Shown here piece by piece: positions 40,123 through 50,219 of a DNA stretch of 64,000 nt. The first letter of the stretch is position 1; every line of letters starts with the position of its first letter. This DNA is from a virus. The stretch lies in IMG/VR virus record IMGVR_UViG_3300008110_000040, positions 34,163-98,162 of that record. One strand, written 5' to 3'. The notes beneath the pieces were generated by a model, which worked only from the letters and a program-made list of their open reading frames with translations, searched no databases and was not told the DNA's origin. The position numbers were made by a program, and so were the translations under genes.

Positions 40123-40758
40123 ATGAAAATAACATATGGTATTACAGTCTGCGATGAAGTAGAAGAAATCTATGATTTGTTAGATTATCTCTACTCAAAT
40201 ATAGATGATAATGATGAAGTTATCATTTTACGTGATATGGATAAAACAACAGATGCTGTAACTAAAGTTATAAATCAACAAATTAGCCTGTATAAACCCA
40301 ATCAAGTTAAAGTAGTAGAGTCATCACTAAATGGTGACTTTGCTACATTTAAAAATAATTTAATTGAGCATGCTACCGGCGATTATTTATTTCAAATTGA
40401 CGCAGATGAAATACCAAATCAGTTTTTGATTGATAATATTAAACCAATACTTAAAATTAATCCTGGTATAGATTGTCTATATGTGCCTCGAGTTAATAAA
40501 GTAAATGGTTTAACCCCACAGCATATTCTGAAATGGAAATGGAGAGTTGATTCCGAAAAACGTGTCAACTTTCCTGATCCTCAGATGAGAATATTTAAAT
40601 TAAACCAAGGTATAAAATGGAAAAATAAAGTACATGAGGTGTTAGATGGATATAAATCTATCACCACATTACCTTATGATGACGAGAGTTTTTGTTTAAT
40701 ACATATTAAATCAATCGAGAAACAAGAAAAACAAAATAATTTTTACGAAACAATATGA
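40123..40758 (+). CDS. Glycosyltransferase, GT2-type
   Basis: 211 residues. ITYGITVCDEVEEIYDLL opens a GT-A fold. GDYLFQIDADEIPN near 86-99 gives the DXD metal site, and the conserved HEV/KVHEVLDG region follows near 169-176. It would transfer a sugar from a nucleotide donor. Confidence 0.85.
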   Translation: MKITYGITVCDEVEEIYDLLDYLYSNIDDNDEVIILRDMDKTTDAVTKVINQQISLYKPNQVKVVESSLNGDFATFKNNLIEHATGDYLFQIDADEIPNQFLIDNIKPILKINPGIDCLYVPRVNKVNGLTPQHILKWKWRVDSEKRVNFPDPQMRIFKLNQGIKWKNKVHEVLDGYKSITTLPYDDESFCLIHIKSIEKQEKQNNFYETI

Positions 40759-41159
40759 CCAATAGAAAATATTTACCTACATTAAGTGAACTAATAGATA
40801 GATTAAGTATCACACAATTAAAAGAAGTATTTATTACTGAACACAAATCAGAATATGCTGCAGAAATAGCAGATATAGTTCATGATATTCAATTACATTT
40901 AAACGAAAGTAAAGAACCAATTACTGCTGAAACAATTAGAGCTATTGTTGTATTATCACAAATGAATTTGCATATATGGCACAATGAATCAAATGTTAGA
41001 AGTGGTAAATCAGGCCCAAATGCTCTAGCATTAACTCATGGATTAAACGGTATTCGTAATACTGCTAAAAACCAAATTCAAGAGGTAATGGGCGGTCGTA
41101 AAGATTATAAAATTGATTGTTTAGCAGCAGATTTTAAAGACTGGGAAATTAGTTGGTAA
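40755..41159 (+). CDS. Hypothetical protein of the glycan block
   Basis: 134 residues, mostly helical, not recognised. It contains LIDRLSITQLKEVF near 12-25 and a conserved-looking MNLHIWHNESNVR near 75-87, suggesting a binding role. It is coupled to the upstream glycosyltransferase by ATGA. Confidence 0.6.
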   Translation: MTNRKYLPTLSELIDRLSITQLKEVFITEHKSEYAAEIADIVHDIQLHLNESKEPITAETIRAIVVLSQMNLHIWHNESNVRSGKSGPNALALTHGLNGIRNTAKNQIQEVMGGRKDYKIDCLAADFKDWEISW

Positions 41160-41182
41160 CACAAAATAAAATTACAACACAG

Positions 41183-42397
41183 ATGAATAAACCTATATTT
41201 TCATTAGCAGAAAATCAACTTACAACAGACTATGAATTGATATTGGATTTAGGGAATCAACCTTGGGGAAATAACTTCATAACTGAAGACCAAGTAGGTA
41301 AAGAACCCTTCTATCCATTACAGTTAGTATATTGTAACCAATCAGAATTATTACAATTAAGTTATTTCGTTCCTAAAGAAGTTATGTTTAAAAAACACTC
41401 TTACTTATCAGGAACTACTCGAACATTATTAGACCACTTCTATAACTTAGCCAAGGAAAATATAGAACAGTACCAATTAACTCCAGAAGATATTATTTTA
41501 GATATAGGAGGAAATGATGGTTCACAACTACAACAATATAAGAAATTAGGAATAACAAATACTATTAACTTTGAATCAGCTGATAATATTGTCGATATAT
41601 CTAGAGAAGGTGGGATTTCTACAATAAATGACTTCTTTAATGAGGAAAATGTTAAAAAACATTTAGAACCTAATAGCATCAAACTAATAAACGCATCTGG
41701 TGTATTCTTTCATTTAGAGGAACTAGATAGTGTTATAAAAGGAATTAATTATTCTTTAAAAGAAGATGGTGTGTTCGTTGTACAATGCATGTACGTTGGA
41801 GCTATGGTTGATAATTTAAACTTCGACACTATATACCATGAGCATCTATGTTATTATACTTTAAATAGTCTAACAAAACTATTGTTAAAATACAATCTAC
41901 ATTTAGAAGATGCATACTTTAGTGAAATACATAGTGGAAGTATAATATGTAAGTTTAGAAAATACGAAACAACGCATACAGAAAGAACAAAGGTATTAGT
42001 AGAAAGAGATAGTAAATATACATTAGAATCATTTAGAGAATTTAGTAGTAAAGTTCAAGATAAAAGGTGGAAATTAAGAGAACTATTATTATCTTTAAAA
42101 GAAAAAGGAAATAAAATATATGCTTACGGAGCTCCTGTTAAAGGAAATACTTTATTGAATTATATGAATATCGATAATACATTAATAGATAAAGTAGTAG
42201 AAATAAACCCATATAAAATAGGAACATATACTCCCGGATCACATATTTTAGTTGAAAGTGAGAATGAGAATGATTTTCCTGATTATTATTTAATGTTATC
42301 TCATAATTTTGAAAAGGAATTAATTGAGAAAAATAAAAACTTAATAAAAAAAGGAGTAAAATTCATCATCCCATTCCCAGAAATAAAAATTATTTAA
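41183..42397 (+). CDS. SAM-dependent C-methyltransferase (NDP-sugar type)
   Basis: 404 residues from the ATG at 41183; a TTG at 41153 would add ten residues. DYELILDLGNQPWGNNF and the domain order (short N-domain, SAM domain with LDIGGNDGSQL near 99-109, C-terminal domain with YGAPVKGNTLLNY) match sugar C-methyltransferases of the Methyltransf_13/11/14 type. It would methylate a nucleotide-linked deoxysugar. Confidence 0.82.
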   Translation: MNKPIFSLAENQLTTDYELILDLGNQPWGNNFITEDQVGKEPFYPLQLVYCNQSELLQLSYFVPKEVMFKKHSYLSGTTRTLLDHFYNLAKENIEQYQLTPEDIILDIGGNDGSQLQQYKKLGITNTINFESADNIVDISREGGISTINDFFNEENVKKHLEPNSIKLINASGVFFHLEELDSVIKGINYSLKEDGVFVVQCMYVGAMVDNLNFDTIYHEHLCYYTLNSLTKLLLKYNLHLEDAYFSEIHSGSIICKFRKYETTHTERTKVLVERDSKYTLESFREFSSKVQDKRWKLRELLLSLKEKGNKIYAYGAPVKGNTLLNYMNIDNTLIDKVVEINPYKIGTYTPGSHILVESENENDFPDYYLMLSHNFEKELIEKNKNLIKKGVKFIIPFPEIKII

Positions 42398-42401
42398 TAT
42401 T

Positions 42402-43292
42402 ATGAAGATATTTTCTAAAAATTCAATAGCTCAAGAACGATTTGATTTTCATATAGATGTCAATTGTGAAAAATATAAGAATAAACCTATCTCTATCTTC
42501 TGTGATTGGCCAGCTTCATTAGCAGAATTAAGTGAAAATCCAATTAATATTATTATACTAAACGAACCCAATGAACTCTTTGGATTAGTTGATTGGACTA
42601 TATTTAATCAAAATCATTTTGCTGTTATATTGTCTCAATGGGATAAAATTCATCAAAATTGTCCAAATTCATTAGTATTTGTTCATGGTGAAACTAATCT
42701 AGATAGAGAATATATCGAGAGTTATAAGATTAATCCTGAACGAAAATATGAGGTAACTTTTTTAAGTGGGGTGTTAGAGATACTTCCTGGTCATAAATTA
42801 AGGCAAAGAGTATTATATAATGAACCTAACATTAAAATTCCTCATAAATTTTGGAAAGTTCTAGATGATTTTGATCCTAGAGGACAACGCCCTGGATATT
42901 TTGAAGTAAAAATGACTAAATGGGGTAATCCTATTGAAGGTGAAGGAAAGAAACAAGTTTGGGATAGACATGCTATGTTTCATGTAGCTATAGAAAGTAA
43001 AAAAGAAATTAATTATTTCGCTGATAAAATACTAGATTGTTTTGCAACTAAAACATTACCTATATATTTTGGAGCACCTAATATTTCTGATTTTGGGTAT
43101 GATGAAAACGGGATTATTAGGTTTAGTGATGAAAATGAATTAGTAAATATACTAAATAACTTAACTCCGGATGATTATTATAGTCGATTAGAAGCAATAA
43201 ATAATAACTATGAAGCTGTCCAAAAATATGGTTTCTTTTTTTCTAGAGTAGAAGCATTTTTAGATGAACTAATTAAAATAAATAATCTATGA
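42402..43292 (+). CDS. Fucosyltransferase-like glycosyltransferase (GT10)
   Basis: 296 residues. The C-terminal half has HVAIESKKEINYFADKI and CFATKTLPIYFGAPNI near 190-220, the conserved GT10 alpha-1,3-fucosyltransferase pattern. It suggests that fucose or a similar deoxysugar is part of the glycan made by this block. Confidence 0.75.
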   Translation: MKIFSKNSIAQERFDFHIDVNCEKYKNKPISIFCDWPASLAELSENPINIIILNEPNELFGLVDWTIFNQNHFAVILSQWDKIHQNCPNSLVFVHGETNLDREYIESYKINPERKYEVTFLSGVLEILPGHKLRQRVLYNEPNIKIPHKFWKVLDDFDPRGQRPGYFEVKMTKWGNPIEGEGKKQVWDRHAMFHVAIESKKEINYFADKILDCFATKTLPIYFGAPNISDFGYDENGIIRFSDENELVNILNNLTPDDYYSRLEAINNNYEAVQKYGFFFSRVEAFLDELIKINNL

Positions 43293-44050
43293 AAATATTA
43301 GTTATAGGCGATAGTTGTGAAGACCACTATATCTACTGTTCATCAGATAGATTTTGCCCAGATGCTCCAGTTCCTGTTTTAAACCCGATTAAAACTATTA
43401 AATCATTAGGAATGGCAGGAAATGTATCGGATAATCTTAGATCATTAGGTGCTGAAGTAGATATATTATCTAACACAGAAAAAATTAAAAAGATAAGATA
43501 TGTTCATGAAAGAACAAATCATATGTTTATCAGAATAGATGAGGGTGAAAATAATATAAAACGAGTTAAACCTAATCTTTTAGAGATTATAGACTGGGGC
43601 TCATATGATGCTGTTGTGATTAGTGATTATTGTAAAGGATTCTTAACAGAAGAAGATATAGAATATATTACTAAACAGCATCCTCTAACGTTTTTAGATA
43701 CTAAAAAAACATTAGGTAAATTCGCTGATAATACTGCGTTTATAAAAATAAATGATGTTGAATATAATAAAACTAAGTCAACAATAACACCTGTATTAAA
43801 AGAGAAACTTATAATAACTTTAGGTTCTAAAGGGGCCATTTACAAAGAAAATTCGTATCATGTAGACGAAGTAGATGTAAGAGATACTAGTGGTGCAGGG
43901 GACACATTCTTAGCTGGGTTAGTATATTATTATCTCACTTATAACACCATAAATCAAGCCATCAATATGGCAAATAACTGTGCTAGTCAAGTAGTACAGA
44001 AAAAAGGAACAGCAAAAGTAAATAAAAACGAATTAAAATATGAAATATAA
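43289..44050 (+). CDS. PfkB-family sugar kinase (HldE kinase-like)
   Basis: 253 residues. LVIGDSCEDHYIYC near 4-17 and DTSGAGDTFLAGL near 200-212 (anion hole and catalytic Asp) are PfkB signatures. The closest visible match is the kinase half of HldE, which phosphorylates heptose 7-phosphate. The cytidylyl/adenylyltransferase half is absent here. Overlaps neighbours by 4 and 11 bases. Confidence 0.8.
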   Translation: MKILVIGDSCEDHYIYCSSDRFCPDAPVPVLNPIKTIKSLGMAGNVSDNLRSLGAEVDILSNTEKIKKIRYVHERTNHMFIRIDEGENNIKRVKPNLLEIIDWGSYDAVVISDYCKGFLTEEDIEYITKQHPLTFLDTKKTLGKFADNTAFIKINDVEYNKTKSTITPVLKEKLIITLGSKGAIYKENSYHVDEVDVRDTSGAGDTFLAGLVYYYLTYNTINQAINMANNCASQVVQKKGTAKVNKNELKYEI

Positions 44051-44564
44051 ATTTAGTGAAAAATTACCTGACGTAGCTATTATCCAACCTAGTATATTTT
44101 ATGACTTTAGAGGAGAATACGTTGAAACCTGGAATTCTGAATATTATAAAGTATTTGGTAATGGTGGAATTGAGTTTAAACAAGATGACGTTAGTGTATC
44201 ATGTAAACATACTTTAAGAGGACTACATGGTGATTTTGAAACGTGGAAATTAGTACAATGTATCTATGGTTCATTACTACAAGTAGTAGTGGATATGAGA
44301 ACTGATAGTAAAACCTACCTTCAATACGATATGTTTTCTATAACTGACAAAAACAGAACACAAATTCTTGTACCTCCTGGATTTGCTAATGGGCATTTAG
44401 TAATGAGTGAAATGGGAATTTTCTCTTATAAACAATCTACATTATATAAAGGAGTAGGAGCTCAATTTACAGTAAGATGGGATGATCCTAAAATCAATAT
44501 TTTTTGGCCAGTCAAAGAACCTTTATTATCTTCAAGGGATAAAAATGCAAAATATATAAATTAA
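44040..44564 (+). CDS. rmlC: dTDP-4-dehydrorhamnose 3,5-epimerase-like
   Basis: 174 residues of the RmlC cupin fold. FYDFRGEYVETW near 20-31, LRGLHGDFETWKLVQCIYG near 60-78 and ILVPPGFANGHLV near 103-115 are characteristic. It epimerises a 4-keto-6-deoxy sugar on the way to rhamnose or a related sugar. Confidence 0.88.
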   Translation: MKYKFSEKLPDVAIIQPSIFYDFRGEYVETWNSEYYKVFGNGGIEFKQDDVSVSCKHTLRGLHGDFETWKLVQCIYGSLLQVVVDMRTDSKTYLQYDMFSITDKNRTQILVPPGFANGHLVMSEMGIFSYKQSTLYKGVGAQFTVRWDDPKINIFWPVKEPLLSSRDKNAKYIN

Positions 44565-44565
44565 C

Positions 44566-45513
44566 ATGAAAATACTAATTACAGGAGCAGCAGGATATAT
44601 AGGCTCAGTTTTAATTGAACACCTATATCAAAGATCAGATGTTGAAAAAATAATAGCTGTAGATAGCTTACTTTATAATCAGACATCACTCATGCAATAT
44701 TGCCATAAATCTAATTTTGATTTTCATAAATTAGATGTTCGTAACTTTGATAAAATGCTTCCTTTAGTTCAAGAAGCAGATGTGATTATACCGTTGGCTT
44801 GTATAGTAGGAATGCCAGCTTGCAAAAAATACCCTGAGCTAACAATTGCCACCAACCAAGAAGCTATTCAGTGGTTAACTAAAGTAACAAGACCTGATCA
44901 AAAAATTATTTTTCCTACTACAAATAGCGGTTACGGAATTGGACAAGAAGGTATATATTGTACTGAGGAAACCCCGTTAACACCAATTTCTCTTTATGGT
45001 GTAACTAAAGTTGAAGCAGAAAAAGCATTATTAGAAAGTGGGAATGCCGTTACATTAAGATTAGCCACAGTATTTGGTTTATCTCCTCGTATGCGATTAG
45101 ATCTACTAGTAAATGATTTTACTTACAAAGCATATAAAGACAAATACATTGTTTTGTTTGAATCTTATTTTAAACGTAATTACATTCACATAAGAGACGT
45201 TGTAAGAACATTTATGTTTGCTATTGATAATTTCGATAAAATGAAAGGACAGGCATATAATGTTGGACTAAGCTCAGCTAATTTAAGCAAAATGGAATTA
45301 TGCCAAATAATAAAACAATTTATCCCTGATTTTTATATAGCAGAAAGCGAAATAAACAAAGACCCAGATCAACGTAACTACATTGTATCTAATAATAAAT
45401 TAGAATCATTAGGATGGTCTCCTAATTATAACTTAGAATTTGGAATAGCAGAATTACTTAAAGCATATCCAATTATTGATAATATAAATAATAAAAATTT
45501 TACAAACTTATAA
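44566..45513 (+). CDS. NAD-dependent sugar epimerase/dehydratase
   Basis: 315 residues, extended short-chain dehydrogenase. ITGAAGYIGS near 4-13 binds NAD, and the catalytic set is TTNSGYG and YGVTKVEAE (YxxxK near 144-148). It probably reduces or epimerises a nucleotide sugar. The exact substrate is unknown. Shares its last base with the next gene. Confidence 0.85.
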   Translation: MKILITGAAGYIGSVLIEHLYQRSDVEKIIAVDSLLYNQTSLMQYCHKSNFDFHKLDVRNFDKMLPLVQEADVIIPLACIVGMPACKKYPELTIATNQEAIQWLTKVTRPDQKIIFPTTNSGYGIGQEGIYCTEETPLTPISLYGVTKVEAEKALLESGNAVTLRLATVFGLSPRMRLDLLVNDFTYKAYKDKYIVLFESYFKRNYIHIRDVVRTFMFAIDNFDKMKGQAYNVGLSSANLSKMELCQIIKQFIPDFYIAESEINKDPDQRNYIVSNNKLESLGWSPNYNLEFGIAELLKAYPIIDNINNKNFTNL

Positions 45514-46178
45514 TGGAAAACATAAAATTACAAACCGATTTCCCAATAGCGTATGAATCACCAGATCATTTAATGCCTTGGGGTACTATGAGAGACAATT
45601 CAACTAATCCTTATTTTATTGAAGAAGTCCAAGAATTTTTTAAATTAAACTATAACCTAGATAAAATTAAATTTATGGATTTAGGTTGCTCTGGAGGACA
45701 ATTAGCCGTAGATTTCTATAAAAAAGGAAATATTGCTGTTGGATTAGAAGGAAGTGACTATAGTGTTAAACACCAAAGAGCCAATTGGCCAGAATATCAT
45801 AACAAAATGCTATTTACTTGCGATGTATCTAAACCATATACAGTATCCGTAAATGATGAACAGTATAAATGCAATGTGGTAACAGCATGGGAAGTTATTG
45901 AGCATATCCATCCTGATAGTTTAAATATGTTTTTTACTAATATTTCAAATCATTTAGAAAACAACGGTATTTTTGTAGGTTCTATTTCAACTAATGTAGA
46001 AATTATAGAAGGACACGTATTACACCAGTCAGTATTTTCTAAAGAAGAATGGTATGAAAAGTTTTCTGAATTTTTAGCAGGAACTAATCTTGTTTTATAC
46101 CATTATCCTTTCCAAAATGTTGTAAGAGGTGATTGGGGATCCTTTCATGTGTTGCTTAAAAAAGAAGTAGATGAGTAA
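45513..46178 (+). CDS. SAM-dependent methyltransferase
   Basis: 221 residues, class I fold. FMDLGCSGGQLAV near 53-65 is the SAM loop, and AWEVIEHIHP near 127-136 is the post-II motif usual for Methyltransf_23/11 enzymes. It may methylate a sugar of the glycan. Overlaps the next gene by 8 bases. Confidence 0.82.
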   Translation: MENIKLQTDFPIAYESPDHLMPWGTMRDNSTNPYFIEEVQEFFKLNYNLDKIKFMDLGCSGGQLAVDFYKKGNIAVGLEGSDYSVKHQRANWPEYHNKMLFTCDVSKPYTVSVNDEQYKCNVVTAWEVIEHIHPDSLNMFFTNISNHLENNGIFVGSISTNVEIIEGHVLHQSVFSKEEWYEKFSEFLAGTNLVLYHYPFQNVVRGDWGSFHVLLKKEVDE

Positions 46179-47058
46179 TATATTAGTAACAGGCGCAACT
46201 GGTTTTGTAGGAAGACATTTAGTACCAACTTTAAAAGAATTAGGTCATTGTGTTACTACTACTAATAGCAATAATTATCTATATATTCTAAATATCCACC
46301 AAAACACAAAATTTGATTATATTATCCACCTAGCAGTTAAAACAGCTGCTGGTGGGTATTGTCAAACACATCCTGGTGAGCAATTTTTAGAAAATCAAAA
46401 TATAAATACCATAATGTTTAATTATTGGAATTCATATCAACGACAGGCTAAAATGATCACATTTGGATCATCTTGTGGATATGATAAAAACAGTATTAAA
46501 ACTGAAGATAATTATTTAAAAGGTGAAACAGAGCCAGGCTATGAAGCGTACGGAGCAATAAAGCGTAATTTGTTAATAGGATTACAATCATTAAAAAAAG
46601 AATATAATATGGAATATTCTTATTTGATTCCGTCTGTATTTTATGGTCCTGAATATGATCTAAACGATAAACACTTTATATTTGACTTAATTAGAAAGAT
46701 ACATACTGCTAAGCATACTGGAAGTGAAGTAGTGTTATGGGGAACTGGGGAACAAAAACGTGAATTGATATATATTAAAGATGCTGTTGATATAATTATT
46801 AAAGCTATGACTTGGAATAAAGAAATAGTTAATTTATCATCTGGTAAAGAATATTCAATTAAAGAATATGCTCAAACAATATGTGATATAATTGGATATA
46901 ATTTTAATTTAATAACATGGGATCTAAATGCTTTCGTAGGAGCTCCAAATAAAAAACTAATTAATACTCATTTACAAGATTATCAATTTACTTCATTAAA
47001 AGAAGGATTAACCGAAACAATTAAATATTATGAAAATAGGAGCAGTATGTGTTGGTAG
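46171..47058 (+). CDS. NAD(P)-dependent sugar epimerase/reductase
   Basis: 295 residues. LVTGATGFVGRHL near 5-17 is the nucleotide-binding motif, and YGAIKRNLLIGLQ near 130-142 contains YxxxK. The layout resembles GDP-fucose synthase, which fits the GT10-like enzyme in the block. The substrate is inferred only. Confidence 0.82.
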   Translation: MSNILVTGATGFVGRHLVPTLKELGHCVTTTNSNNYLYILNIHQNTKFDYIIHLAVKTAAGGYCQTHPGEQFLENQNINTIMFNYWNSYQRQAKMITFGSSCGYDKNSIKTEDNYLKGETEPGYEAYGAIKRNLLIGLQSLKKEYNMEYSYLIPSVFYGPEYDLNDKHFIFDLIRKIHTAKHTGSEVVLWGTGEQKRELIYIKDAVDIIIKAMTWNKEIVNLSSGKEYSIKEYAQTICDIIGYNFNLITWDLNAFVGAPNKKLINTHLQDYQFTSLKEGLTETIKYYENRSSMCW

Positions 47059-47914
47059 GAATGACGGATATAAAGACTTTGAGCGTGGTATAATTCATTT
47101 TAAATCAATGTTAGATACATTTGATGAAGTAACTTACATTGATTGGAATTCACCTAGTGGCTCATTTTTATGGGAAATACAAGATAAATTGCCTAAAACA
47201 GGCAAATTAAAACATTTTGTTATCCCACCAGAAGTAGTATCTCAAATAGTACAAGATCCTAAAGCACAACAATGTAATGAGGGATTAAGTAGAAACATAG
47301 GTATAAAAAGAAGTAATTGTGATTGGGTTGTATCAACTAATCTTGATATAATTCCACCCAAACGTGAAGATTTAGTAAAACTAATTGAAACATTAGATCC
47401 TAATGCTTTTTATACTATTTCTCGTCGTGAAGCACCTAAAGATATTATATACACAAATGGGCATGAAAATTGGGAAAAGACAAGAGATATTTTATATCAA
47501 TCAATTCCTGAGCGTCATTTTCCTGCTATGGTAACACCAAATGACCACTACAGTTTAATCAATTGTTGTGGTGACTTTCAGATGGCTCCTAAAAAAGTTT
47601 GGGATAAAATTAAAGGATTTGAAGAACAGATGATATATGCTTGTTTTATTGACACAAACATTCAAAAGAAAGCAACATTAAATGGGTTTAAATTAAAAGA
47701 TTTATATTATCCTCCTTTATTTCATATGGAACATGGAGCATATTACACTAAAGAAGACGGGACACGTGTCTTAGATGCTGAAAATAAAGGAGCATTTAAA
47801 GGTGATAACAAGGCATATAACGACGCGTGGTATTGGGTAGAATATTTTAAAGAATCAGAAAACACAGATGATTGGGGATTAGGAAATATAGAAATAGAAT
47901 ATGAAATAATCTAA
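47030..47914 (+). CDS. Glycosyltransferase-like protein (GT-A fold)
   Basis: 294 residues. It starts KIGAVCVGRNDGYKDFERG, has SRNIGIKRSNCDWVVSTNLDIIPP near 87-110 with a DXD-like NLDI, and CCGDFQMAPKKVWDKIKGF near 182-200, as in galactosyltransferase-type GT-A enzymes. It is the last recognised glycosyltransferase of the block. Overlaps the upstream gene by 29 bases. Confidence 0.72.
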   Translation: MKIGAVCVGRNDGYKDFERGIIHFKSMLDTFDEVTYIDWNSPSGSFLWEIQDKLPKTGKLKHFVIPPEVVSQIVQDPKAQQCNEGLSRNIGIKRSNCDWVVSTNLDIIPPKREDLVKLIETLDPNAFYTISRREAPKDIIYTNGHENWEKTRDILYQSIPERHFPAMVTPNDHYSLINCCGDFQMAPKKVWDKIKGFEEQMIYACFIDTNIQKKATLNGFKLKDLYYPPLFHMEHGAYYTKEDGTRVLDAENKGAFKGDNKAYNDAWYWVEYFKESENTDDWGLGNIEIEYEII

Positions 47915-47936
47915 TATTTATTAAAAAATGTAGATT

Positions 47937-48527
47937 ATGAACACCGAGCAATTTATTAAACATGTTAAATCAGAATGCAAAAAATATAACATTAAGTGTG
48001 TTTTAAAAAATACTAAAACAGTTAAATTAGCAAAAGATGATGATAAATGCTCAGGTTATTTCGATGAAGAACATTTAGTTGTAGCTATGAAACACCCCGA
48101 CGCACTTCAAATATTAGTCCATGAATATGGTCATTTAACCCAATGGGCAGACCAATGTGATATATGGGTAACCAGCTCTAAAAGTAAAAGCCATGATAAA
48201 CTATATAGATGGCTGGCCGGTGAAGATGTTAAGGGTATTGAAGAAGCCATTAATATATGTCGTGATTTAGAATTAGATAATGAAAAACGAAGTGTTAAAT
48301 TAATTAAAAAATTTAATTTACCTATTGATGTTGACATGTATATTAAAAAAGCTAACGCTTATGTTCAATTTTACAATTATCTTTTAATTTCTCGTAAATG
48401 GTGTACTCCTAAAAATTCACCATATAAAAATGATCGTTTATTAGAAGCTATGCCTACTAAATTTAACATGAATTATAATAAATTAACTAAAAAATTATTA
48501 AAAATATTCATAGAAGAAAAAATTTAA
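47937..48527 (+). CDS. Zincin-type metallopeptidase-like protein
   Basis: 196 residues. LVHEYGHLTQW near 60-70 contains the HExxH zinc motif (HEYGH). The rest is helical and basic. It is probably a metallopeptidase or a relative acting on host or virion proteins. No signal peptide. Confidence 0.7.
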   Translation: MNTEQFIKHVKSECKKYNIKCVLKNTKTVKLAKDDDKCSGYFDEEHLVVAMKHPDALQILVHEYGHLTQWADQCDIWVTSSKSKSHDKLYRWLAGEDVKGIEEAINICRDLELDNEKRSVKLIKKFNLPIDVDMYIKKANAYVQFYNYLLISRKWCTPKNSPYKNDRLLEAMPTKFNMNYNKLTKKLLKIFIEEKI

Positions 48528-48550
48528 TATTTATACATAAACATATAACA

Positions 48551-48838
48551 ATGGCAAACCCAAAATTATCAGTATCAGTAAATAAAAATCCAACTAAACA
48601 GGGGATAAAGATTCAATTTTCATTTCCTAATCAAGTACAAGGGGATCAAAAAGCAGAATTAACTCAAAAATTACAACAAAAATTAACGCAAGGTTTATCA
48701 CAATATAAACTAACAGTAAGTCAAGATACTGATGTGCCATATAGTAATGTTATAGGGTTTTTAATTCCTATCTCTGATATTAAATTATTGATTAAAAATG
48801 CTATAACTAGTAATAACGAATTACCTAATAATATGTAA
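48551..48838 (+). CDS. Hypothetical protein
   Basis: 95 residues, Gln/Lys-rich, no recognised motif. A weak TATTTATA signal precedes it. It begins a run of small unknown genes. Confidence 0.65.
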   Translation: MANPKLSVSVNKNPTKQGIKIQFSFPNQVQGDQKAELTQKLQQKLTQGLSQYKLTVSQDTDVPYSNVIGFLIPISDIKLLIKNAITSNNELPNNM

Positions 48839-48840
48839 TT

Positions 48841-49182
48841 ATGAAGAAACGAAAAATACCGACTCTTAAATTATCTGTATCTCCAGATGTAGACTACTCT
48901 GAAATAATAGATATACCAGGTGTAAAAGACACTGTGATGGAAGAATTGGTATTAGCTATAAAGGAAGGAGTTTCAAATAAAAAAAAGAGTATATCTCTAT
49001 TTGCTTTGGCAGATACAGATTATTATATTAACGTAGAAAAAGAACAATGGAATGCTTCTCTACATAAGGCATTAGATTATTATATTGGGATAGAAGACTA
49101 TAATATGTGTGTTGAGTGTAGAGATATTTTAAATAAACTAAGTTATGAGCAACCACTCGGAGAACCACGCAAAGAAAATTAA
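48841..49182 (+). CDS. Hypothetical protein
   Basis: 113 residues, no recognised motif. The last 40 residues are helical with two cysteines (MCVECRD). Overlaps the next gene by 38 bases. Confidence 0.65.
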   Translation: MKKRKIPTLKLSVSPDVDYSEIIDIPGVKDTVMEELVLAIKEGVSNKKKSISLFALADTDYYINVEKEQWNASLHKALDYYIGIEDYNMCVECRDILNKLSYEQPLGEPRKEN

Positions 49183-49570
49183 AAGTACTATAGAAAACAT
49201 TATAGGGGCGAATGCTACTCTTAAACGTAGAAGAAAAACAGAAGAAGATTTCAATAGAGAACAATTTGAAAAACTAATAAGAACTTTAGAAGAAATAGAA
49301 GTACGTTCTACTTTATTGGAAGAAGAGTTTGAATTAGGATTTTTTAAATATGAAGAAAAATTCTACTCAGCTATAGATAGTTTATTATTTTTATATCTAG
49401 GAAAAGACGCACTAGAAGTAGTAGATTTTTATCTGTTTGGTAGATTCAACCCGGATGGTTCTGAAAATCATATCACAGATGAATCAGGAAATATAATTCC
49501 TTTACGAAATCCAACAGATTTATGGAATGTAATTCAGTATATGAAATCAAATTTACCTAAAAATGAGTAA
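49145..49570 (+). CDS. Hypothetical acidic helical protein
   Basis: 141 residues, rich in Glu and Leu with long predicted helices. No family recognised. Overlaps the next gene by 8 bases. Confidence 0.65.
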   Translation: MSNHSENHAKKIKSTIENIIGANATLKRRRKTEEDFNREQFEKLIRTLEEIEVRSTLLEEEFELGFFKYEEKFYSAIDSLLFLYLGKDALEVVDFYLFGRFNPDGSENHITDESGNIIPLRNPTDLWNVIQYMKSNLPKNE

Positions 49571-50216
49571 ACCCAAAGGATCTAAAGGAGCACCATCTAA
49601 AACTTATTCTAAAGCAGACTTATTAAGGGCAATGCGTTTTACCAAATCAGTAAAAGCAGCAGCTCGCTATTTAGGTTGTAGTTATCAGCATATTAAACCT
49701 TACTTTAAAATGTATAGGTTAGATGACAATGATATAAATTCCCCTACTTTATTTGAGGTACATAAGAATCAACAAGGTAAAGGTATTCCTAAATATCTTC
49801 CTAATAGACGTAAAGAACCAAATGTTAAAAATATCGTAGAGACAGGTACTGGTTGGGAATCATTTACTGTTAATAAAATAAAAGCTAGATTAATTGCTGA
49901 AGGTTATATTAAAGATGAGTGTTACAAATGTGGATTTTGTGAAAAACGAATAACCGATTATAAAACACCGTTGTTATTAAACTTCAAAGATGGTAATAAA
50001 ATAAATTATTTATTACATAATTTAGAGTTAGTTTGTTATAATTGTTATTTTTTATATGTAGCAGACCCTATGAGTTCAGAACAAGTTCGCGAAATAGAAA
50101 GTAATCAACAAGTAAAAACTGTATCTTTTGATTGGGAAACAGAAGAACATATCTCATCAGCTATAACAGATGATGAACATTTAGAAAACATGCGTGCTTT
50201 AGGACTTATCGAATAA
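49563..50216 (+). CDS. HTH plus zinc-binding HNH-like protein
   Basis: 217 residues. Residues about 14-45 (SKADLLRAMRFTKSVKAAARYLGCSYQHIK) form a helix-turn-helix. CYKCGFCEKR near 120-129 and CYNC near 159-162 supply two cysteine pairs, with LLLNFKDGNKINYLLHNLELVCYNC resembling an HNH core that lacks clear catalytic histidines. It could be a sequence-specific nuclease or a regulator. Confidence 0.6.
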   Translation: MSKPKGSKGAPSKTYSKADLLRAMRFTKSVKAAARYLGCSYQHIKPYFKMYRLDDNDINSPTLFEVHKNQQGKGIPKYLPNRRKEPNVKNIVETGTGWESFTVNKIKARLIAEGYIKDECYKCGFCEKRITDYKTPLLLNFKDGNKINYLLHNLELVCYNCYFLYVADPMSSEQVREIESNQQVKTVSFDWETEEHISSAITDDEHLENMRALGLIE

Positions 50217-50219
50217 GAG

